A DNA stretch of 64,000 nucleotides from WTJH01 sp049889695 (GTDB taxonomy: Bacteria > Bacteroidota > Bacteroidia > Flavobacteriales > Flavobacteriaceae): assembly GCA_049889695.1 (NCBI GenBank), contig JBMHCX010000019.1, positions 33,657 through 97,656 of the forward strand, in the 5' to 3' direction. A program made the position numbers and the translations under genes. The notes below the pieces were generated by a model that saw only the letters and a list, made by a program, of their open reading frames with translations, was not told the origin of the DNA and searched no databases. Within the stretch, counting starts at the first letter, position 1, and every line of letters begins with the position of its first letter. Positions 26,528 to 35,227 of this stretch are shown here, piece by piece.

Positions 26528-27064
26528 ATGAAATCTAATCGAGCAGCCATACGATACGCAAAAGCCTTAGTCGAACTTTCGATTCAGGAAAAAGCCCTAG
26601 CGGCTGTTTTATCGGATATCAAAGAGTTGACGAGTATTTTGTCTGAAAACAAATCCTTGGAAGTTCTTTTGGAAGCCCCGACGGTGGCTAACAGCCAAAA
26701 ACGTCAGGTGCTTGAAAAAATAATGCCCAAGGCGCATCCTCTGTTAACAAAGCTTTTTGCTTTGCTAGAACAGAATAAACGGATGGCTCTGTTGGGAGCT
26801 ATATTACCGACCTTCCAATCGTTGGTAAATGAGCATCAGGGAGAAGTGGTTGCGCAGGTGGTAACCGCTGTCCCGATCAATGATGAACTATCCAAGCAAA
26901 TTTTAGCCAAGGCACAACAGTTGGCTGGAAATGCCAAAGTATTGTTGGAAAATCGTGTTGATCCTAGTATACAAGGAGGCTTTGTCCTCAGAGTAGGAGA
27001 TCAGCAATATGACGCCAGCATACAAACACAAAAGAATCGCTTGAAACAAGCATTACTAAACTAA
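26528..27064 (+). CDS. atpH: ATP synthase F1 subunit delta (AtpH)
   Basis: A 178-residue protein with the OSCP/delta features: N-terminal helical domain beginning NRAAIRYAKALVELS, and the C-terminal signature QGGFVLRVGDQQYDASI. It connects the b stalk to the top of the alpha3-beta3 head. Spacing to atpF and atpA is 6 and 23 bases, consistent with one operon. Confidence 0.95.
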   Translation: MKSNRAAIRYAKALVELSIQEKALAAVLSDIKELTSILSENKSLEVLLEAPTVANSQKRQVLEKIMPKAHPLLTKLFALLEQNKRMALLGAILPTFQSLVNEHQGEVVAQVVTAVPINDELSKQILAKAQQLAGNAKVLLENRVDPSIQGGFVLRVGDQQYDASIQTQKNRLKQALLN

Positions 27065-27087
27065 CTAACGTACCAAAACAAACGATC

Positions 27088-28665
27088 ATGGCGAACGTTA
27101 AACCAGCTGAAGTATCAGCTATCTTAAAACAACAATTAGAAGGTTTCGACACTGGAGTCCAGCTCGACGAGGTAGGAACCGTATTAGAGGTTGGAGATGG
27201 AATTGCCCGTGTACACGGACTTTCCAACGCTCAATACGGCGAACTAGTCGCTTTCGACGATGGCCTCAATGGAATGGTGCTAAACCTTGAAGAAGATAAT
27301 GTTGGGGTTGTATTGCTCGGTCCTTCCAAAAAAATTAAGGAAGGAGATACCGTTAAACGTACACAGCGAATTGCTTCCATTAATGTAGGGGAAGGAATTG
27401 TTGGCCGTGTGGTGGATACGCTCGGAAATCCTATCGATGGTAAAGGAGCTATCGCTGGAGAGACGTACGAAATGCCATTGGAACGAAAAGCTCCTGGAGT
27501 TATTTATCGTCAGCCGGTAAATGAGCCCCTACAAACGGGGATTAAATCTATCGACGCCATGATTCCTGTTGGTCGAGGTCAACGAGAATTAGTTATTGGT
27601 GACCGTCAAACTGGAAAAACAACGGTGTGTATCGATACGATTCTCAACCAGAAAGAATTCTTTGACGCAGGAGAGCCCGTATATTGTATTTATGTTGCTA
27701 TTGGGCAGAAAGCCTCTACTGTAGCAGCCATTGCAAAAACACTCGAAGACAAAGGAGCGCTTCAATACACCACTATTGTCGCTGCCAACGCTTCGGATCC
27801 TGCTCCTATGCAGGTATATGCTCCATTTGCTGGAGCAGCCATCGGGGAGTATTTCCGCGATACTGGCCGTCCGGCATTGATCATTTATGACGACTTGTCT
27901 AAGCAAGCCGTTGCCTATCGTGAGGTTTCCTTGTTACTTCGTCGTCCACCGGGACGTGAAGCCTATCCTGGAGACGTTTTCTACCTGCACTCTCGCTTGT
28001 TAGAACGCGCAGCTAAAGTCATTGCTGACGATACAATCGCCCAGCAGATGAATGATCTTCCTGAAGCTCTTAAGAAAAAAGTTAAAGGAGGAGGATCATT
28101 AACGGCCCTACCCATCATTGAAACGCAAGCAGGAGACGTTTCTGCCTATATTCCAACGAACGTAATTTCTATTACGGATGGACAGATCTTCTTAGAGTCC
28201 GACTTATTTAACTCTGGAGTTCGTCCGGCGATTAACGTAGGGATTTCCGTTTCGCGTGTAGGGGGTTCTGCTCAGATCAAGTCCATGAAAAAAGTATCAG
28301 GAACCTTGAAACTCGATCAGGCCCAGTACCGAGAACTAGAAGCGTTTGCTAAATTCGGTTCAGACCTTGACGCTGCGACCCTTAATGTAATTGAAAAAGG
28401 TAAGCGCAATGTTGAGATTTTAAAGCAAGCACAAAACGATCCTTTTACGGTTGAAGAGCAGATTGCTATTATTTATGCCGGTTCTAAGAACTTGCTTCGC
28501 AATGTTCCTGTCGAGCAGGTAAAAGCTTTTGAAGCAGCTTATTTGGAAACCTTACGGACGAAGCATAACGACACTTTAGCGACGCTTAAATCCGGAAAAT
28601 TAACAGACGAAGTAATTGATGTGCTCAACGCTGTAGCACAAGAAACGTCTAAGTTATTTGCATAA
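27088..28665 (+). CDS. atpA: ATP synthase F1 subunit alpha (AtpA)
   Basis: A 525-residue nucleotide-binding subunit of the F1 head. The Walker A motif GDRQTGKT is at residues 171-178, followed by the aspartate of ALIIYDDLSKQAVAYR and the signature PAINVGISVSRVGGSAQ that contains the arginine finger region. Length and order are normal. Its catalytic partner beta (AtpD) is not in the window, which fits the split arrangement of ATP synthase genes in Bacteroidota. Confidence 0.98.
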   Translation: MANVKPAEVSAILKQQLEGFDTGVQLDEVGTVLEVGDGIARVHGLSNAQYGELVAFDDGLNGMVLNLEEDNVGVVLLGPSKKIKEGDTVKRTQRIASINVGEGIVGRVVDTLGNPIDGKGAIAGETYEMPLERKAPGVIYRQPVNEPLQTGIKSIDAMIPVGRGQRELVIGDRQTGKTTVCIDTILNQKEFFDAGEPVYCIYVAIGQKASTVAAIAKTLEDKGALQYTTIVAANASDPAPMQVYAPFAGAAIGEYFRDTGRPALIIYDDLSKQAVAYREVSLLLRRPPGREAYPGDVFYLHSRLLERAAKVIADDTIAQQMNDLPEALKKKVKGGGSLTALPIIETQAGDVSAYIPTNVISITDGQIFLESDLFNSGVRPAINVGISVSRVGGSAQIKSMKKVSGTLKLDQAQYRELEAFAKFGSDLDAATLNVIEKGKRNVEILKQAQNDPFTVEEQIAIIYAGSKNLLRNVPVEQVKAFEAAYLETLRTKHNDTLATLKSGKLTDEVIDVLNAVAQETSKLFA

Positions 28666-28671
28666 AACCCG

Positions 28672-29535
28672 ATGGCGAATTTAAAAGAAATACGGAATAG
28701 AATTAGCTCTGTCAGCTCTACGATGCAGATCACGAGTGCAATGAAAATGGTTTCCGCTGCTAAACTTAAAAAAGCACAAGACGCCATAACCGCCATGCGC
28801 CCGTATGCCAACAAGCTTACAGAACTCATTCAAAACCTTAGCCAGTCGCTCGATTCAGACGAACCCAACCCTTACACTCAGCAGCGTCCTGTGGAGCGTG
28901 TGCTGATTGTTGCGCTTACTTCTAACCGTGGGCTATGTGGAGGGTTTAATTCCAATATTCTTAAAGAAGTTAAACGCCTGAAAGCGGAAACCTATGCTGG
29001 GAAAGAGGTAAGCATTTATTCCATCGGGAAGAAAGGCTCTGATCTACTCCAAAAGGATAGCAATGTTCTAGCTACTGCCGACCATCTGTACGATGATCTG
29101 ACCTATGCTCAGGTCAGCGAAGCCGCAGAAGAGATCATGCAGCGTTTTACCGCGGCCGAATTCGATCAGGTAGTATTGGTGTATAACCGCTTTAAGAATG
29201 CAGCCACGCAGTTGGTGACGACTGAAGCATATCTTCCTTTAGTCGCAGATTCGAACGAAGAGCAAAGTTCCAATGTCGAATATATTTTCGAACCTTCCCA
29301 AGAAGAGATCGTCGGTGAACTATTACCAAAGTCTTTAAAACTCCAATTGTTTAAGGCACTACGGGATTCTTTTGCCAGCGAGCACGGCGCTCGAATGACG
29401 GCTATGCACAAAGCAACAGATAATGCCAAAGACCTGCGCGATCAGCTGAAGTTGACGTATAACAAGGCTCGACAGGCTGCTATTACAAACGAAATATTAG
29501 AAATTGTTGGTGGTGCAGAAGCATTGAATAACTAA
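28672..29535 (+). CDS. atpG: ATP synthase F1 subunit gamma (AtpG)
   Basis: The 287-residue central rotor shaft. The N-terminal helix NLKEIRNRISSVSSTMQITSAMKMVSAAKL contains the typical IT-AMKMV pattern. The C-terminal helix ends KARQAAITNEILEIVGGAEAL. It is the last gene of the operon and is followed by two hairpins that look like terminators. The motif of mid-domain (LCGGFN) is also present. Confidence 0.97.
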   Translation: MANLKEIRNRISSVSSTMQITSAMKMVSAAKLKKAQDAITAMRPYANKLTELIQNLSQSLDSDEPNPYTQQRPVERVLIVALTSNRGLCGGFNSNILKEVKRLKAETYAGKEVSIYSIGKKGSDLLQKDSNVLATADHLYDDLTYAQVSEAAEEIMQRFTAAEFDQVVLVYNRFKNAATQLVTTEAYLPLVADSNEEQSSNVEYIFEPSQEEIVGELLPKSLKLQLFKALRDSFASEHGARMTAMHKATDNAKDLRDQLKLTYNKARQAAITNEILEIVGGAEALNN

Positions 29536-29552
29536 GAACAACAGTTCTTTTT
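29534..29552 (+). terminator. first hairpin after atpG
   Basis: The stem AAGAAC/GTTCTT with a 4-base loop is followed by a run of T. It is a weak A/T-rich terminator candidate overlapping the end of atpG (TAA at 29533-29535). Confidence 0.45.
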
Positions 29553-29560
29553 AACATTTA

Positions 29561-29586
29561 AGAGGCCTTTTTGGCCTCTTTTTTTA
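29561..29586 (+). terminator. intrinsic terminator of the atp operon
   Basis: A perfect 7-bp stem AGAGGCC/GGCCTCT with a 5-T loop is followed by a T-run. This is the clearest intrinsic terminator in the window. Confidence 0.85.
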
Positions 29587-29620
29587 TTTAATTTCGAGAG
29601 CTAACCCCCCAAATGTTTCT

Positions 29621-30259
29621 ATGAAAAAGCTGATTTTTGGCAGCCTTGCTTTCGTCTTTCTGGTGGCGACTTCTTATTTCTGGTATCTCAACACATACCA
29701 CTGGTGCATACAAGAAGATGGTCCAGTAGAGCATTTAACTGCTGCGGCATTATTTTTAATTTCTTGTTTTGATGGGGTGAAAGCCTTGCTCGAGTTTAAA
29801 CAGCATGTCAAACCTCAAATCTTTTGGCTGCTCATTTCTGCATGTAGTTTTATCGGTTTTGGTGAAGAAATCTCTTGGGGACAACGCTTGTTTGATTTTC
29901 AAAGTTCTCCCTTCTCTCTACAGCAAAATTCCGAACACGAAATAGATTTGCACAAGTTCAATTGGGGGAATAGGAGTGTTAATCAATTCTTTTCCCCAGT
30001 CCTCTACCTCGGCTTAGCGATTTATTTTTTTCTACTTCCCGTCGGGGTAGGGCGTATCTTATTTTTGGAAAAATGGACTAGTCGGTGGGCCATTCCACTT
30101 CCATCAGCGGTTCATGCAGTCGTCTTTTTAATAACGACAAGCCTTGTACTGCTTATTCCCGACCCAAATAAATGGGAACTAGGGGAGGCTTTTGTGGTGC
30201 TGATCCTTTTTTGGATTATCTTGAATTACAGATCAGAACAACGCATCTATGGAAAGTGA
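29621..30259 (+). CDS. polytopic membrane protein of unknown function
   Basis: A 212-residue protein with about six membrane segments. The most distinctive part is a conserved-looking loop FIGFGEEISWGQRLFDFQ at about residues 83-100, followed by a polar stretch with several Asn, Glu and His residues and a second acidic/aromatic patch HKFNWGNRSVNQFF. The paired glutamates and the arginine could form an active or binding site at a membrane face, but I know no function. Its end overlaps the SdpI-like gene by 11 bases, so the two are probably cotranscribed. Confidence 0.75.
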   Translation: MKKLIFGSLAFVFLVATSYFWYLNTYHWCIQEDGPVEHLTAAALFLISCFDGVKALLEFKQHVKPQIFWLLISACSFIGFGEEISWGQRLFDFQSSPFSLQQNSEHEIDLHKFNWGNRSVNQFFSPVLYLGLAIYFFLLPVGVGRILFLEKWTSRWAIPLPSAVHAVVFLITTSLVLLIPDPNKWELGEAFVVLILFWIILNYRSEQRIYGK

Positions 30260-30602
30260 TTATCTAACAGCAGTCTTTTTGGGGACGATGGGATTCATCT
30301 TTTGGGTTGGCGGACGGTTATTTGCGAAGTATCCTCCCAAAAAAATCAACTTCTGGTACGGTTACCGGACGCGTACCTCTATGAAAAACCAAGAGACCTG
30401 GACCTATGCTCAAAAAATAGCTGCTCAGCAGATGCAGCAGATGGGGAGCTATATGGTGCTATGCGCCTTGGGCCTGAGTTTTTTTACCTTTTCAATGGTT
30501 TGGACGCTAGGTATAACGCTTTTCTCGGCCATTCTTTTTCCATTCTGGATGTTGATGGTCATAGAACGAAAATTGAAAAAGAAATTTTCTTCAAGGGAGT
30601 GA
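30249..30602 (+). CDS. SdpI family membrane protein
   Basis: A 117-residue protein with an N-terminal helix, the segment INFWYGYRTRTSMKNQETWTYAQ and two further C-terminal helices. The YGYRTxxSM-TW-AQ pattern is that of the SdpI family, named for the Bacillus immunity protein against the SdpC toxin. In Bacteroidota the role of such proteins is not known. There is no sdpC-like gene nearby. It overlaps the upstream membrane protein gene. Confidence 0.8.
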   Translation: MESDYLTAVFLGTMGFIFWVGGRLFAKYPPKKINFWYGYRTRTSMKNQETWTYAQKIAAQQMQQMGSYMVLCALGLSFFTFSMVWTLGITLFSAILFPFWMLMVIERKLKKKFSSRE

Positions 30603-30703
30603 TTTAAAAAATCGTTGATAAAACAAACGATATCTCTTTCTATCCCTTAGAAAGGACCCGCAAGCATTTTGTATTTTTAAACCAATATTGTAGAGCGAAA
30701 CCC

Positions 30704-31138
30704 ATGGTAAAAATTCCTATCGTTAACGAAAGCCCATTTGATTTACCCCGGTATGCTACGCCAGGCTCGGCAGGGGTCGACCTGCAGGCAAATCTAACCG
30801 AAGGGGTAGACCTAGCTCCTTTGGAGCGAAAAATCATCGGAACAGGCCTTAAAATGGCTATTCCTCAGGGCTATGAAGCGCAGGTACGTCCACGAAGTGG
30901 ACTGGCAGCGAAACACGGCATTTCAGTCTTGAATGCTCCCGGAACGATCGACGCCGATTACAGGGGGGAAGTAGGGGTCATTTTGGTGAACCTTTCTTCA
31001 ACGACTTTTCGAATCGAACCTGGCGAACGGATTGCGCAGTTGGTCATTGCTGCAGTAGCGCAACTCAGCTGGGAGCCGACAACAGATTTGGAGGCCACCG
31101 AACGCGGTAGTGGAGGGTTTGGCAGTACTGGTAAATAA
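30704..31138 (+). CDS. dut: dUTP diphosphatase Dut
   Basis: The enzyme hydrolyses dUTP to dUMP, keeping uracil out of DNA and supplying dTMP synthesis. The 144-residue trimeric-type protein contains all five motifs. These are TPGSAGVDLQAN, PRSGLAAKHGISV, NAPGTIDADYRGEVGV, ERIAQLVI and the flexible C-terminal arm ERGSGGFGSTGK. Length is normal. The following nucleotidyltransferase gene starts 23 bases downstream. Confidence 0.97.
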   Translation: MVKIPIVNESPFDLPRYATPGSAGVDLQANLTEGVDLAPLERKIIGTGLKMAIPQGYEAQVRPRSGLAAKHGISVLNAPGTIDADYRGEVGVILVNLSSTTFRIEPGERIAQLVIAAVAQLSWEPTTDLEATERGSGGFGSTGK

Positions 31139-31161
31139 GAAGTGAATTAAACTTAAGTGAA

Positions 31162-32181
31162 TTGAAAATAATAGTCCCTATGGCTGGCCGCGGGTCCAGG
31201 CTTCGCCCACACAGTCTCACGGTTCCAAAACCATTAATCCCAGTTGCTGGACGCCCGATTGTTGAACAATTAGTGACCGAAATCGCCCGGGTAGTCGATG
31301 CACCTATTTCAGAAATTGCTTTTGTCTTAGGCGACCCTGCCTTTTTTGACGATAATACAGAAGCTTATTTACGTGGGGTAGCGGAGTCGCTTGGTGCCAA
31401 AGCAAGTATTTATCGCCAATTAGAACCCTTGGGAACGGGGCACGCCATCATGTGTGCTGAACCTTCTTTGGACGGGCCTGCTGTTGTTGCTTATGCAGAT
31501 ACTTTAATTCGAGCCGACCTCGCCCTTGACCCCGAAGCAGATGCCGTTATTTGGGTCAAGCAAGTAGAAGAGCCTGAAGCTTACGGAGTAGTACAACTCA
31601 ACTCGACCAATGAGATTACAGAATTAGTCGAAAAACCCAGCACTTTTGTGTCGGACCAAGCCGTGATTGGCATCTATTACTTTAAAGATATTGCAGGACT
31701 TCGCGATGCCCTGAGAGGGGTCATAGCGCAGCAGCTAGAACCGGGGCAAGAATATCAAATCAACGACGGGATTAAAGCCCTGATGGCCCTAGGGAAACGT
31801 TTTGTCCCTGGAGAAGTACGCGAATGGTTAGACTGTGGGAACCCGCAGATCACATTACAAACCAATACGCGTATGTTAGATCTCCTGAGCCAGGAAGGAG
31901 CTGCTTTAGTCGCGGAAGATGTCGTCTTGGAAAACAGTACTATAGTTCCTCCCTGTTATATCGGTCCTGGAGTAGTGCTTAAAAATAGTACCGTTGGACC
32001 ACACGTTAGTTTAGGCGAGGGAACATCTTTAGAGAACGTTCAGCTGCGAGAAAGTTTGGTACAAAACCATTCCACTCTCAAAGATGCACAATTACAGCAG
32101 GCCATGATTGGAAACCACGTCCGCTATTCGGGGACAGCAACTTCTTTGGTGAGCCTTGGCGATTATACGACAATAGAATAA
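31162..32181 (+). CDS. sugar-1-phosphate nucleotidyltransferase with beta-helix domain
   Basis: A 339-residue protein. The NTP-transferase domain starts IIVPMAGRGSRLRP, with the GxGxRxxP phosphate loop and then VPKPLIPVAGRPI. A C-terminal left-handed beta-helix follows from about residue 255, recognisable from repeated V/I-N-S/T hexapeptides. It probably makes a nucleotide sugar such as dTDP- or UDP-glucose for envelope glycans; the exact sugar cannot be told. The start is a TTG at 31162 giving KIIVPMAG, as no ATG lies upstream of the phosphate loop. Confidence 0.85.
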   Translation: MKIIVPMAGRGSRLRPHSLTVPKPLIPVAGRPIVEQLVTEIARVVDAPISEIAFVLGDPAFFDDNTEAYLRGVAESLGAKASIYRQLEPLGTGHAIMCAEPSLDGPAVVAYADTLIRADLALDPEADAVIWVKQVEEPEAYGVVQLNSTNEITELVEKPSTFVSDQAVIGIYYFKDIAGLRDALRGVIAQQLEPGQEYQINDGIKALMALGKRFVPGEVREWLDCGNPQITLQTNTRMLDLLSQEGAALVAEDVVLENSTIVPPCYIGPGVVLKNSTVGPHVSLGEGTSLENVQLRESLVQNHSTLKDAQLQQAMIGNHVRYSGTATSLVSLGDYTTIE

Positions 32182-32187
32182 ATCAGT

Positions 32188-32961
32188 ATGCATAAGCTTC
32201 GATACATCGCAATCCTTTTAGTGGTTTTTGTCTGGCAAGGGTGTAAGTCTATTCCAGTGCTGCCAAGCAAGGCACCTTTAAGCAATTTGGCGACCAAAGA
32301 ATTGGTTCGTACAATCGACAATCGACAGCCAAAAGTGCGCAACCTTCGCGCGCGAATCAAAGCTGTCTATAACGATGGGAAGCGAAAACAAACGGTTATT
32401 CTTCAGATGCGCTTGCAGCACGATACCAAGCTTTGGTTGAGTGCGAGTATGCTAATTCCTATTGCAAAAGCATTGATTAGTCCTGAGGAGGTATTGTTTT
32501 ATGAGAAGTATCAGAAAACAGCATTTCAAGGAGATTTTGATAGTTTAAACGAGCTATTCAACACCAATTTTGGCTTTCAGGAGTTGGAACGACTATTCTT
32601 GGGGTCGCCTGTTTTGGACCTAAAACAAGGACGGTGGAAGCGGATTAAACATCCGGACTATTACGTTCTGAGTCCAGTGCTTAAAGGCGCTCAGTTTACA
32701 CCCAGTTTTTTCTTTGACCCAACGACTTTTATGCTACGCGAACAACGTGTCATTTTTGCTGGGGGTGCAAGCCTTACGATGCGCTATCCGGCACGACAAA
32801 AGGTAGACGACGAGTCGCTGCCCTCTTTGATTCAACTGTCCTATTTCGATGGGAAGAACTTTCAAACCTTAGACCTCGAATATACACGGATCGATTTTCC
32901 GAAAAAGCTAACCTTCCCCTTTCAGATTCCCGAGGGCTATAAGGCACTTCAGACCCCATGA
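32188..32961 (+). CDS. DUF4292 family lipoprotein
   Basis: A 257-residue lipoprotein with lipidation cysteine C19 (VWQGC). The mature part shows a LolA/LolB-like half-barrel pattern (LRARIKAVYNDGKRKQTVILQMRLQHDTKLWLSAS read in two parts), known as DUF4292. It is typical of flavobacteria and regularly precedes an EnvC-like gene, as it does here with a four-base overlap. A role in lipid or lipoprotein handling at the outer membrane is possible but unproven. Confidence 0.85.
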   Translation: MHKLRYIAILLVVFVWQGCKSIPVLPSKAPLSNLATKELVRTIDNRQPKVRNLRARIKAVYNDGKRKQTVILQMRLQHDTKLWLSASMLIPIAKALISPEEVLFYEKYQKTAFQGDFDSLNELFNTNFGFQELERLFLGSPVLDLKQGRWKRIKHPDYYVLSPVLKGAQFTPSFFFDPTTFMLREQRVIFAGGASLTMRYPARQKVDDESLPSLIQLSYFDGKNFQTLDLEYTRIDFPKKLTFPFQIPEGYKALQTP

Positions 32962-34178
32962 AAATGACTCCAATAGCTTGGCGATCGTTTTTTGGCATGC
33001 TGCTGTTGCTGCTAAGCACCCTTGCATTTGGGCAACGACAGCAAGAGTTAGAAGCCCAGCGAAAAAGGTTGCAGCAGGAAATAAAGCAAATCAACACGTT
33101 GTTGTTTAAGACCCAAAAACAACAGCAAAACACCTTGGGGCAAGCAGAAGACTTGGCCGTTCGTATACAGGTTCGCCAACGATTAATCCGGGTAACACAT
33201 CAGGAAATTAATTGGCTGAGTAAGCGGATTTTAAACAATGAACGCGATATCGACCGGACACGAAAGGAGTTGGAACAATTGCGGAAAGACTACGAGCAAA
33301 TTATCCGTAAGAGCTATATGGCTCGTGCACAACAGAACAAGCTGCTCTTTATCTTTTCATCAGAGAGTTTTTTGCAGGCCTACAAAAGGATTCAATACCT
33401 GAAACAGTACGCCAATTTCCGACGACAGCAAGGGTTAAAAATCGAGGAAAAAACACAACTGCTACAGGCGCTGAATACCGAACTTCGAGAACAACGTGAG
33501 AACAAAGAAAAGTTGCTTACCGAAAACAATCAGGTGAAGCTTACTTTGGAAAAAGAAAAGCAGCAGAAGAATGAACTTCAACTCAGTCTTAAGCGGCAAG
33601 CGAAGGTCTACACGAAACAAATACAGACCAAGCAAAAGCAAGCAGAGGCTTTAAATAAGGCCATTCAAAAGCTTATTCGAGAGGCGATAGCTGCCTCTAA
33701 CCGTTCGGCAGGGAAAAGAGGAACCAATGCGTTTGCGCTCACACCAGAAGCGAAAGAATTAGCGGCCAATTTTGTGTCAAATAAAGGGCGTTTGCCGTGG
33801 CCCGTCCAAGAAGGAGTGGTCGTTCAAGGATTCGGAACCCAACCACACCCCGTTGTTAAAACGACCATGATTAAGAGTAATGGCGTAAGTATTGCCTGTC
33901 CAAAAGAAAGTATTGCCCGGAGTATTTTTAAGGGCGAAGTCATGTCTATTTTAAGCTTTAAAGGAAGCAACCCTACCGTTTTGGTCCGTCATGGGAATTA
34001 TATTACCGCCTACAAGAACTTGTCTGAAGTGTATGTAAAAAAGGGCGATCGGGTAGAAGCAAAGCAGGCCGTCGGCAAAATTTTCACCAACCCAAAGACC
34101 GGAAAAACGGTCTTGCAGTTTAGCGTTTTCAGAGAACTGAAACCACAAAATCCTAAAACGTGGCTTTATCGCCTTTAG
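32958..34178 (+). CDS. EnvC-like murein hydrolase activator
   Basis: A 406-residue secreted protein. It has a signal peptide ending LAFGQ, a long coiled coil (about residues 23-240, rich in Q, K, E) and a C-terminal LytM/M23 domain. The domain lacks the zinc ligands: no HxxxD and no HxH are present (it reads SNGVSIACP and VLQFSVF). Such degenerate LytM proteins (EnvC, NlpD) activate amidases at division sites and do not cut peptidoglycan themselves. It overlaps the DUF4292 gene by four bases, and its stop overlaps that of the convergent SPOR gene by four bases. Confidence 0.9.
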   Translation: MKMTPIAWRSFFGMLLLLLSTLAFGQRQQELEAQRKRLQQEIKQINTLLFKTQKQQQNTLGQAEDLAVRIQVRQRLIRVTHQEINWLSKRILNNERDIDRTRKELEQLRKDYEQIIRKSYMARAQQNKLLFIFSSESFLQAYKRIQYLKQYANFRRQQGLKIEEKTQLLQALNTELREQRENKEKLLTENNQVKLTLEKEKQQKNELQLSLKRQAKVYTKQIQTKQKQAEALNKAIQKLIREAIAASNRSAGKRGTNAFALTPEAKELAANFVSNKGRLPWPVQEGVVVQGFGTQPHPVVKTTMIKSNGVSIACPKESIARSIFKGEVMSILSFKGSNPTVLVRHGNYITAYKNLSEVYVKKGDRVEAKQAVGKIFTNPKTGKTVLQFSVFRELKPQNPKTWLYRL

Positions 34179-35149
34179 TTTTCCTCTAGATACCAGGCTT
34201 CTTCCTCCAATGTAAATCGGATGTAATAAAGCATATTGATGGCTTCTCGCTTGTTTTCATAGCGCCCATAGGCTACGCGATGCATTCCCTCTGGGTTGAG
34301 TTCTGTAAAAGCCGCATCGAAGCCTTCGGTTTTCAGCGCAGCCAATTTCCGCTCGGCATTAGCGAGGTCTCTGTAGCTTCCGGCAATGATACTAAAGCGC
34401 GGTTCACTAACCGCTTCAAAAGCTTCTTCCTCAGCACTCGGATTGGCATTAAAGGTGAGCTCTACTGGGGCCAGACTCCCTAGGTTAAAAGAAGCTTGCT
34501 GTACGTTTTGCTCAATTTTCTTTTGCGCCAACTCCATGTTTTTCACCTTTTGGTCGGTTACATATTGGTCGCTAAAGTAGTATCCTGCGCCGATGAGGGC
34601 GACAGATACGATCCCGATAAGGGCATATCGCCAAACGGGTGTTTTTGAATTTTCCTCCTCTTGTTGGGGAGTAAACATCAGATCGTTGTTTTCGTTTTCA
34701 GACATGATCGGTATTATTTTGGGTTGTTCAACAATTCTATTTCGAATGGGCGATCGGTGAAAGGTAGAAAGACCAAAAGCAGCGGGATCGAAATTGATAT
34801 TAGCTGCCGGACTAAACTGTAGCTTTTTGTGGGGATTCAGCCGGAGCTCGCCCACTCCTTCAATAACGATCACTTGCGTTTGAAGGCGTTTTTTCCAAGA
34901 GCTTACTTCCTTTTCGATCGATCGCAGAGCGGCCTCGTAGCTACACTGTTTAACCGCCGCGAGGTGAGTCGCTAAAATGCCATCGTTGGTCGTTAATAGG
35001 GCATTAAAACTCACTTCTCTTCGCGGAGGCAAGAAACGATCTCCATCGATCGCTTGTCCTACCGGGTGGGTCAGAAAAGCCCCAAACTGTGGTAGCGTTA
35101 CGCATTCGTAACGGTATAACAATTCGCGAAGTAGTTCAGTGGTCGACAT
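34175..35149 (-). CDS. HU-CCDC81 and SPOR domain protein
   Basis: A 324-residue membrane protein. The N-terminal HU-CCDC81-like domains (about residues 1-115) begin ELLRELLYRYECVTLPQFGAFLT. One membrane helix (near 175-195, YALIGIVSVALIGAGYYF) and a C-terminal SPOR domain (about 250-324, FSIIAGSYRDLANAERKLAAL) follow. SPOR domains bind denuded glycan strands at division sites. I start at ATG 35149, because the TTG at 35155 is inside the -7 element at 35153-35160. Only three bases separate element and start codon, so the transcript is probably leaderless. Confidence 0.9.
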   Translation of the reverse strand: MSTTELLRELLYRYECVTLPQFGAFLTHPVGQAIDGDRFLPPRREVSFNALLTTNDGILATHLAAVKQCSYEAALRSIEKEVSSWKKRLQTQVIVIEGVGELRLNPHKKLQFSPAANINFDPAAFGLSTFHRSPIRNRIVEQPKIIPIMSENENNDLMFTPQQEEENSKTPVWRYALIGIVSVALIGAGYYFSDQYVTDQKVKNMELAQKKIEQNVQQASFNLGSLAPVELTFNANPSAEEEAFEAVSEPRFSIIAGSYRDLANAERKLAALKTEGFDAAFTELNPEGMHRVAYGRYENKREAINMLYYIRFTLEEEAWYLEEN

Positions 35150-35152
35150 ACT

Positions 35153-35160
35153 CAAATGTA
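35153..35160 (-). promoter_or_regulatory. -7 promoter element of the SPOR gene
   Basis: TACATTTG on the minus strand matches TAnnTTTG exactly and ends three bases before the ATG at 35149. Confidence 0.6.
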
Positions 35161-35227
35161 CATAAAAATTACGGCGGGTTCTGTTTCTACAAAAAGGCGT
35201 ACCTTAAGTGTTCCTCAAAACCTACCC

